This document shows, piece after piece, positions 27,650 through 41,500 of a DNA stretch of 64,000 nt (position 1 is its first letter; each line of letters opens with the position of its first letter). The notes under the pieces were generated by a model, which was not told the origin of the DNA, did not search any database, and saw only the letters and a list, made by a program, of their open reading frames with translations. Both the position numbers and the translations under genes were made by a program. This DNA comes from Siphlonurus alternatus (taxonomy: Eukaryota > Arthropoda > Insecta > Ephemeroptera > Siphlonuridae). The stretch covers positions 40,714,979 through 40,778,978 of the forward strand of contig OX463780.1 in the NCBI GenBank assembly GCA_949825025.1, in the 5' to 3' direction.

Positions 27650-29820
27650 TGTTTGCAATAATGTTCCACATCAATTAACTAACTACATTTATTCTTTGAA
27701 ACTACCAGCCACATCATCATTTTACCTTAAGTTATTATAAAAGTGTTATCAGAAGTCTGAGAACGCTTTGCTTATATAGTTAGAAAACGTGTTTATATTA
27801 GCAAGAAAACATAAAGCGTCAGGGAATAAAGAATAAATGAATAACTCACTTATAGGTTTGCATGGTACTTTTATGACATGGGGAGCATGGTATCTGAAAT
27901 TTGACAAAATGAACAGTTTTAAACGATTTCAGTGTATACTTCGGGGCATCTGAGTTGCCATTTCTATCGTTCATTTTTACTTCTAAGGCACAAAAGTTTA
28001 GATTTTCAATTTTGGAATTAAGAGATAAAAAAAAAGGTTCAAGTTTAGCTATAATAAACAAGTTCATCACGCTCAATTGAACTGCGTATATAAACAGTGC
28101 AAAGGTAAATTTCATGCTGTACCAACTTCTACAACATCTTAATTATACGTTCACCACTGAACTTGAGCTCACTGCAATGATATAGCTGATAAATATGCCA
28201 TCATGTTCACGGTGGCGCTGTAATTGATCACTGCCGAGACGGTCACACCGGGCTTGCCTGCCGCATGTTTTATGCACACTTTTGGCTCGAGGAAGGTAAC
28301 CTTCCTGTAACCTCACCTGCCTAGTCGCTTGCTACTGAAGTATTAGCCTCGAGAGACAACGTATCAAACATTAAAGTACACAAAGTTCAAACTAACAGTA
28401 AGTCTGCATACCAAACACATTTGTACTGCAAAATTTTTAGTACTGTAGGGAGTAGTGAATGGGAAAAAATATATATCACACCATGTTTTAGATACATTTA
28501 AATTATATGGGTAAGAATTTACACTTAAAAATTAAATTCTTTGTATTATAGACCAGTAACACAATAAATTATTGCTCATTTTTTTTATGAAATATAAATT
28601 ACAATGCTGTGCACTGCATTAAAATATATTATATTATAATATTTAGCAATATGTTACTAATAAACCGTTCATTTTTGTATTTCATACTTGCAGCATTTAA
28701 AAAAACAAGATATTGAAATGTTATTATTGGTTATATATATTAACTTTATATAGCAGTATATACTCAAATTGTATTTTTAATTGTTCATTTTTATAACATA
28801 TATATCGTAAACATATAAATATTATATCTTGAGTTATATATTAATTACCATAAAAACAAGCTTCATATTACAAATTCATTTATGAAATTTACGGTATCAT
28901 ATTTTTAATATAATTTGTTTATGCACTTCAGTAAAAAATTAAAAACAAAAAAAAATCTTGTTAAATCTGTGTATAAAAATAGAAAGTTTTTATTTTATAA
29001 GTAAAGTGGATGTGGTTGAGTGTTTTGATCACTCTTGGCTGAATAAATTTCAGAACAGTATGTAAATTAATATGACCTTGGATACACGTTGAAGACGGTT
29101 GTAATTAAAATGTAAATAAGAGAGAACACTTAACACGAAACATTTGCATGTCTACTATCGAAATCTCTTAGGTAAAAATAAAACCATGTAGAAGAAGTTG
29201 CCTGCTTTACAGGGGACCTTCAACTTGGACCCGTCCTTGAATTTACACTTTCTATTTTAGCATGTCGTACTGAACAATTAATAACTAAAGATCATTTAAT
29301 TGTTTGATAATAATATATTATTAAATATCCACAAACCTAGTAATTAACAATTTATAATTTGTAATGTTTTATAACTAAGATGTTAATAATAAAACCCCTA
29401 GGTAGTTATCTTGAAACATTTCAATTTTTATGTTTGTATATAATTATTATATTGTAATGTATACAGTTAATTAAATTGTAAAAATGAGAAAATTATATTA
29501 TTTTAATGCACAAAAATGCAAGTTTTTTTTTAAATTATTTTGCATGTATTTCTTCTAATCGTAACTTTAGCCAGCATGTATTATAATACATATAATTACT
29601 TGGAGATAATATTTTATAAAGAACTTTATTTTTATTAGGATAACGTTTAATTTAAAAGTATTGTCAACATATTGCATTTTAAATTAAGAACTTAAAATTA
29701 CTACATAAACTAAAATAAACAATTTCAAAGAAAAATACTCACACAGAAAAAAAAGAAGTAATTTTCTTTAATATTCAATCCTTTGTTGTTAGATTTACTT
29801 ATATTTAACCTGTTTTAAAG
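27650..29820. other. AT-rich non-coding DNA
   Basis: One moderate-GC patch at 28200-28340 contains the palindrome GGAAGGTTACCTTCC. A minus-strand frame of about 50 codons crosses it, with no recognisable product. The remainder shows nothing. Confidence 0.45.
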
Positions 29821-29865
29821 TTCTCTCTTATTTGCTTTCAAAAAGTTGGACCGTAACTTTGGTTC

Positions 29866-30030
29866 ATGGTTATCGTTGTTTGGAGCGACACAGATCGTTT
29901 ACCACGAGGAGACTTTGTCACGCTCCCCCCACCCCTAGCGAGAAACTTCCTCCACCCAGGAGAGCGTGATCCCTCCAAGGGGGCGCCTAGATTCACCCCT
30001 CGAGGCGCCAGCCACCTCCTGGCAAGATAA
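29866..30030 (+). other. GC-rich island with 54-residue open frame
   Basis: Within about 50 kb of AT-rich DNA this block is GC-rich. It contains an ATG frame of 54 codons (MVIVVWSDTDRLPRGDF onward) ending TAA at 30028. It also contains inverted pairs: GAGCGTGA against TCACGCTC, and GGCGCC at both ends of a short loop. It could be a short protein, an exon, a regulatory element or a transposon remnant. No family is recognised. Confidence 0.3.
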
Positions 30031-32246
30031 CCTATAACTTACCTACTGGGACTAGAGAACATTGCCAAAACCTTAATTTATTACATACTAAAAATTATCT
30101 ACAAAAGAAATTATTTTTATGATTAATTGCTTTAAAAAAATAATGTTGGCAGTAATATTAATTTTTTATCTTAAGTTACGTTTATATTTTAAAGAAACTT
30201 TACAATAAAATATTTATAATTTAATTGTATATATTATATCGTGTATTTTAGAATTTGCAGGTAGCTATGAAGAATAGTTTCATTTTATTGAACTAATTTT
30301 AGTGAACCGTTGCAACAAGTTTAGAAATCTAGCTAAAGTGGAGCAATATATCAAGTTAACTGTAAATGTAATTATTTATTAACTTAACTTTTAGCAATTT
30401 TATACTCAGTTTTCTTATAGTTTGCAACTTGATATATTACTTTTTATATCTACAAGTAACAGAACAACTTTCTTGTTATTTGAAACCTGATATATACAGC
30501 TTTTACTTTTAGAAAAGGTCTAAAAGTAAATTAAAGATTTCAGATAAACTTTCTTATTTTTATTTATTTATTTTATTATTATTATTATTATTTTTCAAAA
30601 TTTGATTAACAAACTTCCAATTCAATTACTTCAATACAAAAACCCAAGTATAAATTAATAGAAAGAAACAAGTATATAAAGTTCTAGTTTTACTATGTTA
30701 GTTTTTCTTTTCTTTGAACTTAAAGTGTGTGTTTTTTTGTACACACTTTTCATTTTAATTTTCCAATTAATTTTTTATTATCAATTAAAGTTTCATCTTA
30801 TTTTACACAAAAATGATATTGTGAAAAAAAAATGTAATGAAATGATAATGAAGTGAGCAAACAATTTCCTTTTTTAAATTACTTTACCATGAAAAAATTT
30901 TAACTAATAATTTTTTTATAAAAAATATTATAGAAAAAGAGCTTTTTTGAAGACTAAAAAATTGTGTCGTAACTATTTTTTCCATGATAGTTTTATTCTC
31001 CCTGTACGACCGCCTGCAGACGGCAGTGTCAGTCTTAACAAAAGACAGACGGTCAATAAATAATTCACGTTCACCCGTCCCTAGCCTGATGTTTCTGCCT
31101 CAGAGTTTCATTTTGCAAATTGCTGCGTGAGATTGACTTAGAAAATGTGGTATAAACTTTAGTAAAACTCTTCGTAAATTTCAGCATAAAACTGGTTGGA
31201 ACTAAAACTTGTATCATAATATAGTAACTTCAAGAAAATTTGTCCGCTTGATAAAAATCAATAATGCGTTTGAATAATATTGTGATCATTAAAGTGATAT
31301 CTTTTATAAACGAAGACAGGGAAGTAAAAGAATATTCATTTTTCTCTTAGATGCAAATCAGAATGATGAAAACCAGTTAGACACACCCACTTACTAAAAT
31401 TTTGTGTATTTTCTACTTACCCTTTTAATTTTTAATATTAATTTAATGTATTTATATTCGCCTCCTCCCTTTCCATTCTGGATTGCGTAGCCTGGGTATA
31501 AATATTATGTACATTAATGAAAGAAATGAAATTTTAATTCATGAGTAACTTACTATTGATTAATAACAGTATAATAAATAATATTCCCGAATAATTGTTA
31601 ATGAAACACTATATTTAAAGGGTATATTATAATATACATAAATATACATAATCCAATTATGAACGATTATATTAAATTCCAATGTACAGTAAAGATCAAA
31701 TCTCATCCCCACTAGAAAGCTGTAGCTTATCATGAAGCACAAAGCATTCTTGACATACAAATGCTGATGTACACTGCATGATTAAATTTTAATACCTCTA
31801 TATCTGGTCTCAAATGTATTGAAACTCTTTAGGGTTCTGATTTCCTATTTCATACTGCAGTGCACCTTTGTTATCGTGTATACTACACTTACGGATATAA
31901 TTCATGTTGACTGATAAAGCGGTAATATATTATAATTATAATGTTATTACTCCAAATAAAGCGCAGGCGCTCTTAACACATAGCTTTCTTGCTTGCTTTG
32001 TAAAAAATCTTGTTCAAACATTATAAGTTCTTATACTTATATTATCGACACAAGCAGTGTGTAATATATTATAATCTGTGTTTGTATAGGTTAAAATGGG
32101 AACAACGAATCGATATATTATATAACATCTTTCCGCTCTAATTAAGTTTTCTTTTATAATTAATTACATCCTTCAATCTTACCAATACTTACGATATATG
32201 TTTCTTAAAGAATAAATTTAAGAAATGTTTACTTTCAATTTATCAT

Positions 32247-32373
32247 TTAATAATAATAATAATATAAATGTTTATTGAGCAAAAGAACATAATACACAGT
32301 GATACATTTTAATACATAATGCTCAATGGGTGACTCAAAAAGGGGATCCCATTCACTAAGTGTCAAGTCACCC
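32247..32373 (-). mobile_element. 3' end of a non-LTR retrotransposon
   Basis: Read on the minus strand, the segment ends TTTTGCTCAATAAACATTTA followed by (TTA)n at 32264-32247. That combination of AATAAA and a trinucleotide tail is typical of CR1/Jockey-like elements. Its upstream end has a hairpin with arms GGGTGACT and AGTCACCC around GGGATCCCC. No reverse transcriptase frame is visible, so it is a severely 5'-truncated copy. Confidence 0.55.
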
Positions 32374-34129
32374 AAAAATAAGATAAGCCAAAGAATTTTA
32401 ATTCTTTGATTTAACTATGCACAATGATAGTAGAATTGAACCATTTTTTTTTTAGGTATAAAAAACTTTGATGCTTCGTACATTTATGAGTAAGAAAGGT
32501 ATAAAGTATCAATATCAAAAATAAAATTATAAATAAAAATAAAAATGTCATGCAACGTTACAAAGAAATTGTTTTCATTTCTCTATTTAGTTGATTGAAC
32601 CAAGACCTTGTATAAAAAAAGAATTTATTTTGATTGACATGAAGCTTCATATTACTAAATAACGCGTACAGTATCTAATTTGTAAGTGTCGTAAGTGATA
32701 CTAAAATTATATTATCAACTTTCAATTAACTAAATAGTTTTATAATGTATATTATGGTAATAGTATAGAATCAGTCTTAGAATGTTGAACAGTTAAATTA
32801 TATTTTAGTAGCCTGCATGTTCTTTTGTATCATCAGCTACAGAATATCTCTTTATATGACATCTAAGAAACTGCTACACCCAATTAAACTTAAATAATAT
32901 TAAGCCAATACAATTTTGCTTACCATTTTTATTCACAAAGAAAATTTATCTCTATTTTCAAACAACTTGCAAGTATGCAATAAATTTACTCGCAAAAAGT
33001 TTGAAACATTTTCCAAATAAAACCATTTGATTAAAAGTTTACTGCAAGAGTTGAAAGAGGAGTTTGACTTTTATTATAATGAAAATTTTCAAGCAAAATT
33101 GTTGTCATGTGTAATATCGGCTTTATAGAGAAACATAAAAAACTCAATATTTATACCCTGACTTTATATTAGGCATTAATTTCAAAATTGATTTAATCCA
33201 ATCCTGGATAATTATACGAGTGCTACGTAATAACCGACTATTTAAAACAAACAAAATATTTTTAATATTCAGCATAGGAATTCTTTTTTTCAAACTATTA
33301 TTTGGGTCCAGCTCATGAAAGAGGAATAAAACTTAAAATTAATGAAAAGTTAATCTTGACAACCGTGTTACGAATATTACGATCTTCAAACTTCTTATAT
33401 AGAGGAACATCATGCTAGAACATGAAACTGAAATTATCGTCGTAAATTATCCCTGGATGTAATGAAAAATAATAACATTATTTATGAACGATAAAATTAT
33501 TAAAAAGTACCAAAGAAAATTTATTCCTATAAAATTTTTGAATATATAATCTGACGTCAAAGCGCATAATAAAAAATAAAATAACAGCTTGAAAATGTCA
33601 GCTGGTAATTTATATATAATCCATTTTAGTTGAAATAAATTTGAAATCTGTCTGGATCAAAGATAAAAAATATATAACCAGTAAGTCAGTACGAAGGAAA
33701 TCAGAGAATCGTATTACGCGAGTTGGTAACTCAATGTGAGGCGACGTCAGTCTCATTTACATGCTTTATAATTTGACGAGGAAATAGCACAAATTTCCGT
33801 TACAACCATGGAAAGAAATTTTTAGAAACAGGTTTCGTAACTAAAAGATATATCAAAATTTTTAAATGTTATTTACATGATCGTTTCTAAAATACAATAT
33901 TATAATCCATAAGTTTCATGATTATTGAATCTTATCAGAACCAATCATTAAAAAAAATATACAAAATGATCTGAATATTTTGTTTAATAATTTAGTGTAA
34001 TTTTAAAAGTCTTCAAAGGTATTAAACTATATAAATATATTTCAAAGTTCGTAATCATGGCGTTGCATTGAACATAAGGTGTGAGTTTTTTACTATAAAT
34101 TTTATAATAAATCAAATTTTTTTTTTGAA

Positions 34130-34496
34130 ATTATGTCCTCAGCACCAACAACAAGACTACAGTGAAGAAATTATAAAAATATTTTCATTACTACGATTGC
34201 TGCAATGGCAATATACACAACATCTGTGTCTCCTCAATTATTGACAAAGGCATCATATTACTATAGAACTTCTATAACAATGACAACAAATTATACAACA
34301 ATGCTCCAAGTGTCATCTTTGAATTCACATTGATAAACAAATATATACGTCATATATAAAAATCGTTACAAATCTTCATCGTGCAATCAGAAAAACACCA
34401 GCAGCAACGCCCCCTTCCAGTAACCAGTCAACAAATTCAACAACAACTTCAAGTTTATCTTCATTTAGACGTCGGTCAACATCAACCTTATCAAAC
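34130..34496 (+). other. Probable 5' UTR or upstream part of exon A
   Basis: The segment is rich in CAA/ACA trinucleotides and differs from the flanking T-rich DNA. It contains an upstream ATG reading frame of about 44 codons from 34206 (MAIYTTSVSPQLL onward) that ends at the TGA at 34329-34331. A cctcag acceptor-like site at 34137-34142 means it could also be an internal exon. No promoter motif is evident. Confidence 0.35.
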
Positions 34497-34583
34497 ATGG
34501 CGTTCGCCGCAGCTCGAATGATCCTTAAAGATAAAAGACGAAAACCATCAAAGGAAGATTTTGCACCTAGAAATAGAAGCAAG
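34497..34583 (+). CDS. Alternative first coding exon A (29 codons)
   Basis: Reading from ATG at 34497, the exon encodes [20 protein letters not shown] then DFAPRNRSK, basic and without a signal peptide, ending at AAG before GTAATA. The frame is open back to a TGA at 34320. That upstream part (34323-34496) is Ser/Thr-rich (SSNQSTNSTTTSSLSSF) but has no ATG, so it is either 5' UTR or part of an internal exon. Phase 0 fits the microexon at 40453. The unequal codon composition against surrounding AT-rich DNA supports coding. Confidence 0.55.
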
Positions 34584-37500
34584 GTAATAAAATTAATATT
34601 TCTAAAATAATAGGAACAAAAAATATAAATTTTTGTTATAAACAAAAATAAGACAGCGCAAAAGAAGTCTTTATAAATATATCTTTTTGAAACCATTCAA
34701 CTGTAATATAACAACAAAAGAATTGTATTTTTACATTTCCCCCCTTCCCCAAATATATTAATTATAATCAAATATACAATTTGTATAAAAAGTTAAAAAG
34801 ATTTGTACAAGAAATAGCAGTTAATATAAAAATTATTATTTTTTCTAATATGTTAGATTTAAAGTGGCTGACTGACACTTTGAAGTATGTTAGTCAACTT
34901 TTTTTTCTTCCTCCACCCTTTGGTTTTTTTTTTTTTTTTTTTTTTTTAGTCCTAGTAGCTATTTTTTTCCCATTGCCTTTGTTTTTATACTCGTTCTCAT
35001 AAGGAGCACCACTTTGATGGTGTCGCTACTTGCCTCCTCTCTGTTGATGATTCTCGTTGTCTGTCGAGGCATTCTTCCTTTATTTTATTTTTTCTTGCCC
35101 ACTCTTATATGTGCAGTCTTTTCATCGTGACGATGAACGAGCTAAAAGACAACTATAAAAGAATGTTATACACTTTCTTAAAAAAAAATGTTCAAACAAA
35201 TCTTTCTTTTAATATAAAAGTAAATGTAAAAAGATAACAAGTAAATGTAAGAAAATTGCAGTACTAATGCAAGAAAAAAATATAAAAATACACATAGTAT
35301 ATTATACATATATAAAAATATGTGTTTTCTACCTTTGTAATTTTTTTCATATTTTTTTTATTTGCTATAAGCACTAAAGAATTACTTTACAGAAAATGTA
35401 CTCAGGATATTTACTCTAAGATAAGTATTTTTTTTTTTTTTTTATGACTTGGTTATTCCATTTTGTATTTTACTTTTTTTGCTTACTTGTTAGTCTTATC
35501 AAAGAATACTCTATTTTTCAATTAAATGTTATTGTATAACCAATGTATTTTTTATTTTTTTTTTAATCTGAGATTCGACGATCCAATTAAAGTGTGATAA
35601 ATTCACTGTCATATTATATTTTTAAATTACTAACCATATTCATATTGCATGGTTATTAATCTACTAGCTCGTTAAAAAAATTTGCATATATTCTAATACT
35701 TTATATTATACTATTAAAAATAGTTATATTCGTTAGATATTTATTTTTTATTACTCATAATTTTGTTTGAAAATAAATGAAAGTTTGTACCAATAGCTAG
35801 CTGGTTGTTATAGTTGAGGGATATGAAATTACCCCCCAAGTGAACTAAGGACGAGGAAGTGAGTGTAATGGTGTCAGCTGTCTGGTTAAATTCTCGCTCC
35901 TCCTCTCAGCACGTTGCTGCCACTAATTGGAACGAGCCCACGTCAATGAACCGATACTTCATGTGAACGTGAAGCGACACTGGAAAAATAGTACAAAGTT
36001 ATCGACAAAATTCTCAGATACAAACTTTGACTGATATTTTACCTTTTTTTATTTTATTTTCTTAACTGTCTCCAAGAAAAATATTATTTTCATATATCAG
36101 CACAAAAATGCAATTTTGAAAAAATTTACAAATTTTGCATAGAATTATATTTTCTAATTTTCTTGTAAGATAATACATACATACACATAGTGTAAAAAGT
36201 TCAAGCCATAAATAAAAAGAGCCCCCCCCCCCCTAAAATATACATACATATCATATAGTAGGGTTCAACGGCTTACAATTTTTTTATGTTGTTATCAAGA
36301 GCAGCAGAAATATTTATGCTCCCTTGAAGCTTGAATTTGTAAAGAAAAATCTCACCTTTTTTCAGCCTTTATGTACTTTTTCTTTTCTTTTTTTTTTTTT
36401 TTTTTTCCCTTAAGGCAGTGTAAAATCAGTTACAAAAGAACAAAACAGAAGCGTTTTTCATTTTATTCGTGTACTTGTTCTCTTTACATTATTGTCAAAC
36501 ACAAAATTTAGATATATTACATCAATAAGTAAGTTTAGTAGATAGAAAACCAATATTATATGGCACATAAAACAAATTTTCAAACTTACAAGTAATTGCT
36601 TTTTTTTTTAACTAATGTGTATTACCCTGTGCTAATTTTAATAGTTCTATTTTTTAATCAATTGATAATATCCTATAAAAAATTTGTAGCTTGTAATTTT
36701 CAATTTTTAATATTTTGCTACATAAAATAACATATATGAAATGTAGTAATTTTGTGTCATGTGTGTGGTTTGTTATATGGACCCTTCTATACTATTCTCA
36801 TTCTATTTCGTTGTACAAATCTACCATTTCCGACACCCTGTGGTGAGACTATGTTTTATTTGTCTTGGGGGTAGGAAGAAGCATCCTTTGGTTGGTGGTA
36901 GAATTTTCTGCTGTCTCCACAGCATTTCTCTTGGCATCTATAACAATAACAAACAACAAACAAACACTTGGAAGCTAGCTATAGTTAGGTTACTGTATAG
37001 GGACATGCTGTACACGCTATATTGCGTTTTTCTCATATGTCGCCTTAAATAAAAAAGACAGAAAATCTTCAAGAAACTAAGGCGTCTATTTTTTCTTCTT
37101 TTTCTTATTATTATTTTTTTCTCACTCGTTTCCGGGACAGTGAAGTTTTAATATCCGTCTTTTTCCACCCACTATACTATTTTCAGTGCAAAGAGTTGAG
37201 AGTATAGCATCGAACGGAGAAACTATTCGTTTCATTTCCTCGTGGCTACTTCCTCCTTGCATTTTCTCATTTCTCATAGTCAACTCTGCCCTGTCACCCC
37301 AGTATGCCAACATGACAGAAGTGAAAGGGAGGGAGCGAAGGACGTGACATTATCTTGGTTAAGTGAATGTATTACCTGGGAGAGAGAGAGGATTTCCCTT
37401 CACGTGCTGTACCGTGGTGGTACAATTATAACGAGGTGTAATCAACACTAAAACGGATGTAATCAATCAGTGCCACGTTAATGATATAACACAAATATAG

Positions 37501-38476
37501 TAGAGAGCACACTATATAGCGCATTACTCACATCCAATGTATAAAGACGACTCTTGCAGTATATAGCTATATCATATATTGAAACAATAGTTAAAGTTAA
37601 ATTAAAAGTTATATAGTGTTAAATTTATCATTTTTTAAGGCAATTGATTGGTAATATTTCATTTCGATAAAAGCTAATTATATAGAATTCATACATAGAA
37701 AGCACTACAGGAATATATATATGGAATTTATTAACATAAAGCTAAATTTTAAATGAATTGTCTTTATTTTTATATAGGATTATAAAACATCAAATAAAAC
37801 ATAATTTTAATTGAAATGAAAACACCTAAAAGGATTAAATAAGCAGTAGGGTCAAACTTTTTGTTTAGAATTCGAATAATTTTTATTGAAATGAAATGTT
37901 AAAATAACATAAGAATCTTAAATAAATTCAAAATATTATTTTTATCAGTAAAATTCTTAGTTAAAGTTAATTTTATTACATTTTAAAGATTCAACTGAAA
38001 GCTAGAACTATAGTTCTAGCTTGTTCAAAATGATAACCAATAGCAGGCTGCATTTTGACATGCTGCTGCTAAGTCAGCTTATACTATATTTCTTTAGAGA
38101 TAAAGTGAAGAAGCATTTGGACTTGACATATATAAGACTTAGTATCACTGTGATAAAACTTTCAGCGTTTTACTTTATTTCTAGCAATCGAAATAAACTT
38201 TGAACAAGTTACTAAATTTTTTATAAATATATATAGAAAACTTTAAGTTTTCTTTTTTAAGATTTCTTTTTCCACCTTTTTCTATTAATTCATAATTTTG
38301 TCACACAAAACCATTTACAGTATATACATTTTTTTTCATGCTCTCCTTTTCTGTTTTTAAATTGGCCAAGTTTTGCAAGGTAAGGTAAAAGCCATTCATG
38401 GTGACTCTCGTGTTTATGGCTTGAGACTCCTTTGTCTAAAAAATTCTGTATTCACCGTGCGAGACATTGTCGCTTT

Positions 38477-38533
<57 letters not shown>

Positions 38534-41500
38534 CCTCTTTTTTTTTTTTTTTTTTTTCAGTGTGCAATAAAACCGTGAAGGGTTTGGTTCTTTTAGTTTG
38601 TTTGTCGTTTTTGTGTGCTCTGATTTCTTCCTTCTTTCTTATCTCATGAAAAGTTCCATCAACTGAATGAAGTTGGCTGCGTTATTCATTCAATCAGGTT
38701 CCTCTCCATCAGATATGACGTCATTTTTTTTCACCTGTTTCTTAAAATAGAATCCTTTTAAAATAATATGGTCTTAGATATAACTTTAATTAAATGATAG
38801 TACATTATTTTCAAAAGAAAATGCTTATAGTGTACATTACAATTATTTATAGTGTACATACATTGCCTAAGGAGGAAATATAAGAGACTATTTTGACAAG
38901 GATTTTTTTTAAAGTGGAGATTTTATATTGAATGAAGTCAAAATTTGTTTAAAAAAAATTACAAATCTCAGGAAAAATAGTTTTAACTTCTAATATTCAC
39001 CCTTTTTGGTTAACTGTTTAGCATGTCTGAAATTTAATCCTTGTTTAAAAAATAAAAAGCAGCTTGAAATTATTCATTAATTAAAATATTACCATGAAAT
39101 TTGTGTTAATGATTTAAATTAAAACATCATTAATCAAATTTTAAAAAAGAATTTTTTTAACATTTTTTTTAAGATAACAAGTTAAAATATCTGTAAGAAG
39201 AAGTCATAATACTAATTTCAAATATTTCTTACAAATTAAGGCAATTTCAAATTCCTTTGGGATTTTATATCATCTCTTGCACACTTTTTCATGGCTTTAC
39301 TTTTTTTTTTTTATCTCCACTTCCCTTTTCCACTGTTCTTTGCTTCACATATCCCACCATTTGAATCCTTTAACTTACTTATGTCAGCCTGTTATTAATG
39401 TCTTGAAGCAAGAGAAATCTGCTGTCGTTCGTTAACATTGTGTCGCCACACAAAGTTTTACCAAACTCTAATACGAAAAAATATTTCTCTATTCTAAAAT
39501 ATTATTTTAGCAAATATATTAACATTATTATTATGTTGTATATAAATTTTAGTTTAAAATAGAAATAACCTGAAACAACAAAAAGTTACATAAGCCGAAT
39601 GATATAATAATGTTTACAGACGAGAGTAATATATAATAGCGCGGTATACAGAAAACGTGCTTTTCTCTATTTATAACTATATTGTGCTGTGATATCATCT
39701 AGGCTTTTGTTACAAAGTTAATACGTTTTTAAGGCTATGTATGGTGTTGAAATAGTAATGAATTATAATTTAAATTACTGGGATTATATTAATAATTTAT
39801 ACTTAAATCTGTTTGTTTGTTAAGTTACCGTAAATAATTCGTGAGCAAGAAAATATTATTATATATATTCAGAGTATTTCATCAAGTTGAATTGAAAATA
39901 TTATCCAATTGAAATAATGTCAATGAAATAAATCAATAAATATAAGATTACTTGAATTGCAGATTACCTTCAACATGGAAAACTCACTACCCTGCAAAGC
40001 TAAGAAATTACAATTCTCTTCGATAGATCTTTTTTATAGGTCAAGGATATATACATTTATGACGTATTTAATATTTTAATGCATCCGGGATTCAATCCTG
40101 GGAGTTCTATACATGCATTGAATATCAATAGGAAACAAGTTTTTTTTGTTAATATTTGAATGGTTTCACATAAATATTATCATTTTTTTTTAATAAAAAA
40201 AAATATCATACGAGTACAATATTAAACTACAAACTTTTTGGGTAGGTATTACATAATAAAAATTGTTTATATGTTTTTTTTATATGTGTAATTGTTTAAG
40301 TGTGTAACAATTGTGATTTTTTTTAAGCCAAAATATACACACATTGTTGTTATTGTTGTTTATTGTTGCATGTTCATCTCTTATGTATACATATATCAAA
40401 ATTATTCATTTCTTCTTTTCTCTCTGTCCTTTCTTTGTTTCTTCTCTTGCAGACACGGAGTGTCACGAGCAGCGGTAGCGTTAGGAGTTTGAGTCAGGTA
40501 ATTTCTCCAGACTCTTCTCATATAAACAAAGTTATAAATAATTTTTGTATACCAAATTTTTTTAAGCATGCTATTATAACAAGAAAAAAAAATGGGGCTG
40601 TATAATTTTGCTAAAAAAAAATATACAGTAAAATTTTATACATAAAAAGATGATATTAATATAAAATAACTTTAAGGTTTCATCAAAATTCTTTTACTGA
40701 AAATTTTGTAGTGTACTGAGAGAATTTTAATAAATGCCTTCGCAAACGCTTAAGTAAAATATTTAATAAGATATCCATCAGCAGCAATGCTATCAATGTT
40801 TTATATTGTCAATATCACAATTCATTACTGTTGTTAACAAGTTAATGAGAAAGAAAGGACATTGTTGCCAGCTCTCTCACAGATAAGGGTCATTTATTAA
40901 ATTATTTTCAGCACTTATTCAATAAGTAGCAACTGCGCCATTTGTTTTAATTTTTCTGAAGTCCCGGTTGTGACCTGAATCACGTGTGCATTGCCATAGT
41001 AAACAAAAGTTAGTAAACTCAAGCAAGTATAAGTTACGGAGGTGCTGCAAAGTTACGAGGAGGGGAGCTTCTATTATGAGGACAAAGTGCTTCTATATCT
41101 TAATCCTAAAACTTAACTTTTTGTAAGTCTTTAATGACGTCACATCTAGAAACTTTTGTATACGTGAGTACCTTAAATTGTAAAACTTAACGCAACATTA
41201 CAAAAAAATAACAAAATGTTAGAGATGTATCACCTAAAAATATTGAAAATTTTACTGTACATTTTTCTTCAATAAAATCTTTCAGGTCAATATTAAAAAA
41301 AGTTTATGATTTCAAATAAAAAAAATTGAACTTTTTTTTTTCTTCGTTTTCATCTATTTTTATACAATATTTGAAGCATTCTACCTAGAAAGATTTTAAT
41401 TCAAATAAAAATTTAAAACCTAATTTTATACATTTAGATTTTTAAGTACATAGAACCAAGTTTAGAAAGTGAAATTTAAACAATTGAATTTTGCTTGCTC

